NCBI GenBank assembly: GCA_934728355.1
Contig: CAKVEA010000001.1
Location: 141,897-205,896, forward strand
From: an uncultured Eubacteriales bacterium
Lineage (GTDB): Bacteria > Bacillota > Clostridia > Oscillospirales > Acutalibacteraceae
Length of the DNA: 64,000 bases
Direction: 5' to 3'
The notes beneath the pieces are model-generated. The model was not told the DNA's origin. It saw only the letters and a program-made list of their open reading frames with translations, and ran no database searches. Shown here piece by piece: positions 63,447 through 64,000 of the stretch (positions are counted from its first letter, which is position 1; each line of letters begins with the position of its first letter). The translations under genes and the position numbers were made by a program.

Positions 63447-64000
63447 ATGAAAAAATTTGTTTCTAAGTCAACTGCGATTGCTTTGTCAACACTAATGGTT
63501 TCCACGACTTTTTCACCATCTTCAAAAGCTATGAGTTTTTCAGAAGTTGGAAGATTTGTTAAAGAAAATCCTATAAAAACAGCAGCTGTCGCTACTTTGG
63601 GTGCAGTTACAGGAGGTTTAACTGTTGCCGGGCTTACATTTTTAGCTTTAGTAGAAAATGGAGATAAAATTAAAACTGTTACCTCCACTAATACTGGTGT
63701 TGCAGGTGTAACTGAAGTTCCTGTCGTAACTAATACTAGTGATTCCAACGAAACTGTCAATGATACTCCTGTGAAGTTTGAAAATCCTGAAATGCCATTG
63801 CCTCAGCCTAAAATAAATAAAGGTTCACAAACTATTCCTTCGATTAGTGAAATTGTGGAGGATGTAGTTTCTGATGAAGATGAGGAAAAAGATTCCCCGA
63901 TTATAAACCAAGAGCTAGAAAAAATAACTATCGATATTTCTAATTACAGAAATTTTATTAAAAATAGTAAAAAAAATCCTGTTGCAAGTGAATTTGAGTT
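63447..64000 (+). CDS. Secreted protein of unknown function (3' end outside window)
   Basis: An open frame of 184 codons running off the right edge, from ATG 63447, 7 nt after AAGGAG. A signal peptide (FVSKSTAIALSTLMVSTTFS) is followed by a second hydrophobic stretch (TAAVATLGAVTGGLTVAGLT), then a Thr/Pro/Val-rich acidic linker. The second hydrophobic stretch makes membrane anchoring possible. No domain can be recognised in the visible part. Confidence 0.75.
   Translation, partial: MKKFVSKSTAIALSTLMVSTTFSPSSKAMSFSEVGRFVKENPIKTAAVATLGAVTGGLTVAGLTFLALVENGDKIKTVTSTNTGVAGVTEVPVVTNTSDSNETVNDTPVKFENPEMPLPQPKINKGSQTIPSISEIVEDVVSDEDEEKDSPIINQELEKITIDISNYRNFIKNSKKNPVASEFE

Overview
The window is a low-GC (roughly 30%) Gram-positive chromosome segment centred on the replication origin. 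Gene content (polC, spoIIID, spoVT, dnaA-dnaN-recF-remB-gyrB-gyrA, rpmH-rnpA-yidD-yidC-mnmE-mnmG-rsmG, a single-cluster ferredoxin and a PTS) points to an anaerobic, spore-forming member of the Clostridia. I cannot name the genus. TTG start codons with good ribosome binding sites are unusually frequent. No insertion sequence, prophage or CRISPR array is visible.

Layout. 0-5.8 kb (+): the tail of rseP, then ispG and polC. 5.8-8.3 kb: two small double-glycine peptide precursors (the first with a Nif11-like leader) around an M23 peptidase, then a ferredoxin and spoVT. 8.8-21 kb (-): gpmI-tpiA, then gyrA, a YcxB-like membrane protein, gyrB, a zinc-ribbon membrane protein, remB, recF, dnaN and dnaA. 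The dnaN-dnaA spacer (19.44-19.69 kb) looks like the unwinding core of oriC: TAG triplets, a G-rich block and an array of TGTTGAAAA boxes. 21.2-28.5 kb (+): rpmH to rsmG, then serS. 28.5-32.7 kb (+): five consecutive unknown secreted proteins directly behind serS. 33.1-34.0 kb: one more small secreted protein, then two tandem 5S rRNA units on the minus strand, each with its own promoter and terminator. 34.4-42.4 kb (+): dut, mreB-mreC-mreD-mrdA, a methylglyoxal synthase-like gene with hisS, tRNA-Leu(CAA), and a degenerate alpha/beta hydrolase. 42.5-43.8 kb (-): a STAS/anti-sigma kinase pair with a secreted coiled-coil protein. 44-46.6 kb: dusB, a secreted unknown, radC. 46.7-50.4 kb (-): rpmG-secE-nusG-rplK-rplA with two L1-binding rRNA mimics, and rplJ-rplL behind an L10 leader attenuator. 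50.5-54.6 kb (-): a complete glucose-type PTS (ptsH-ptsI-crr-ptsG), divergent from GTP-dependent pckG (+). 56.9-58.2 kb (+): three small unknown genes and spoIIID. 58.4-61.9 kb (+): a heterodimeric ABC exporter. The end holds hsp20 (-), a YugP-type metalloprotease and a truncated secreted protein.

How the genes work together. Replication initiation (dnaA, oriC, dnaN, polC, gyrAB, recF), ribosome and tRNA maturation (rpmH, rnpA, mnmE/mnmG, rsmG, dusB, serS, hisS, the rpl genes, 5S rRNA), cell elongation (mreBCD, mrdA) and sugar uptake with lower glycolysis (PTS, tpiA, gpmI, pckG) are mostly ordinary. The unusual parts are: a probable noncanonical DnaA box; an MGS-family protein that has lost four catalytic positions; an HPr with Gly at regulatory position 46; the secreted-protein array after serS; orphan double-glycine peptides; tandem self-contained 5S units; and rRNA and ribosomal protein genes that run against the expected fork direction.
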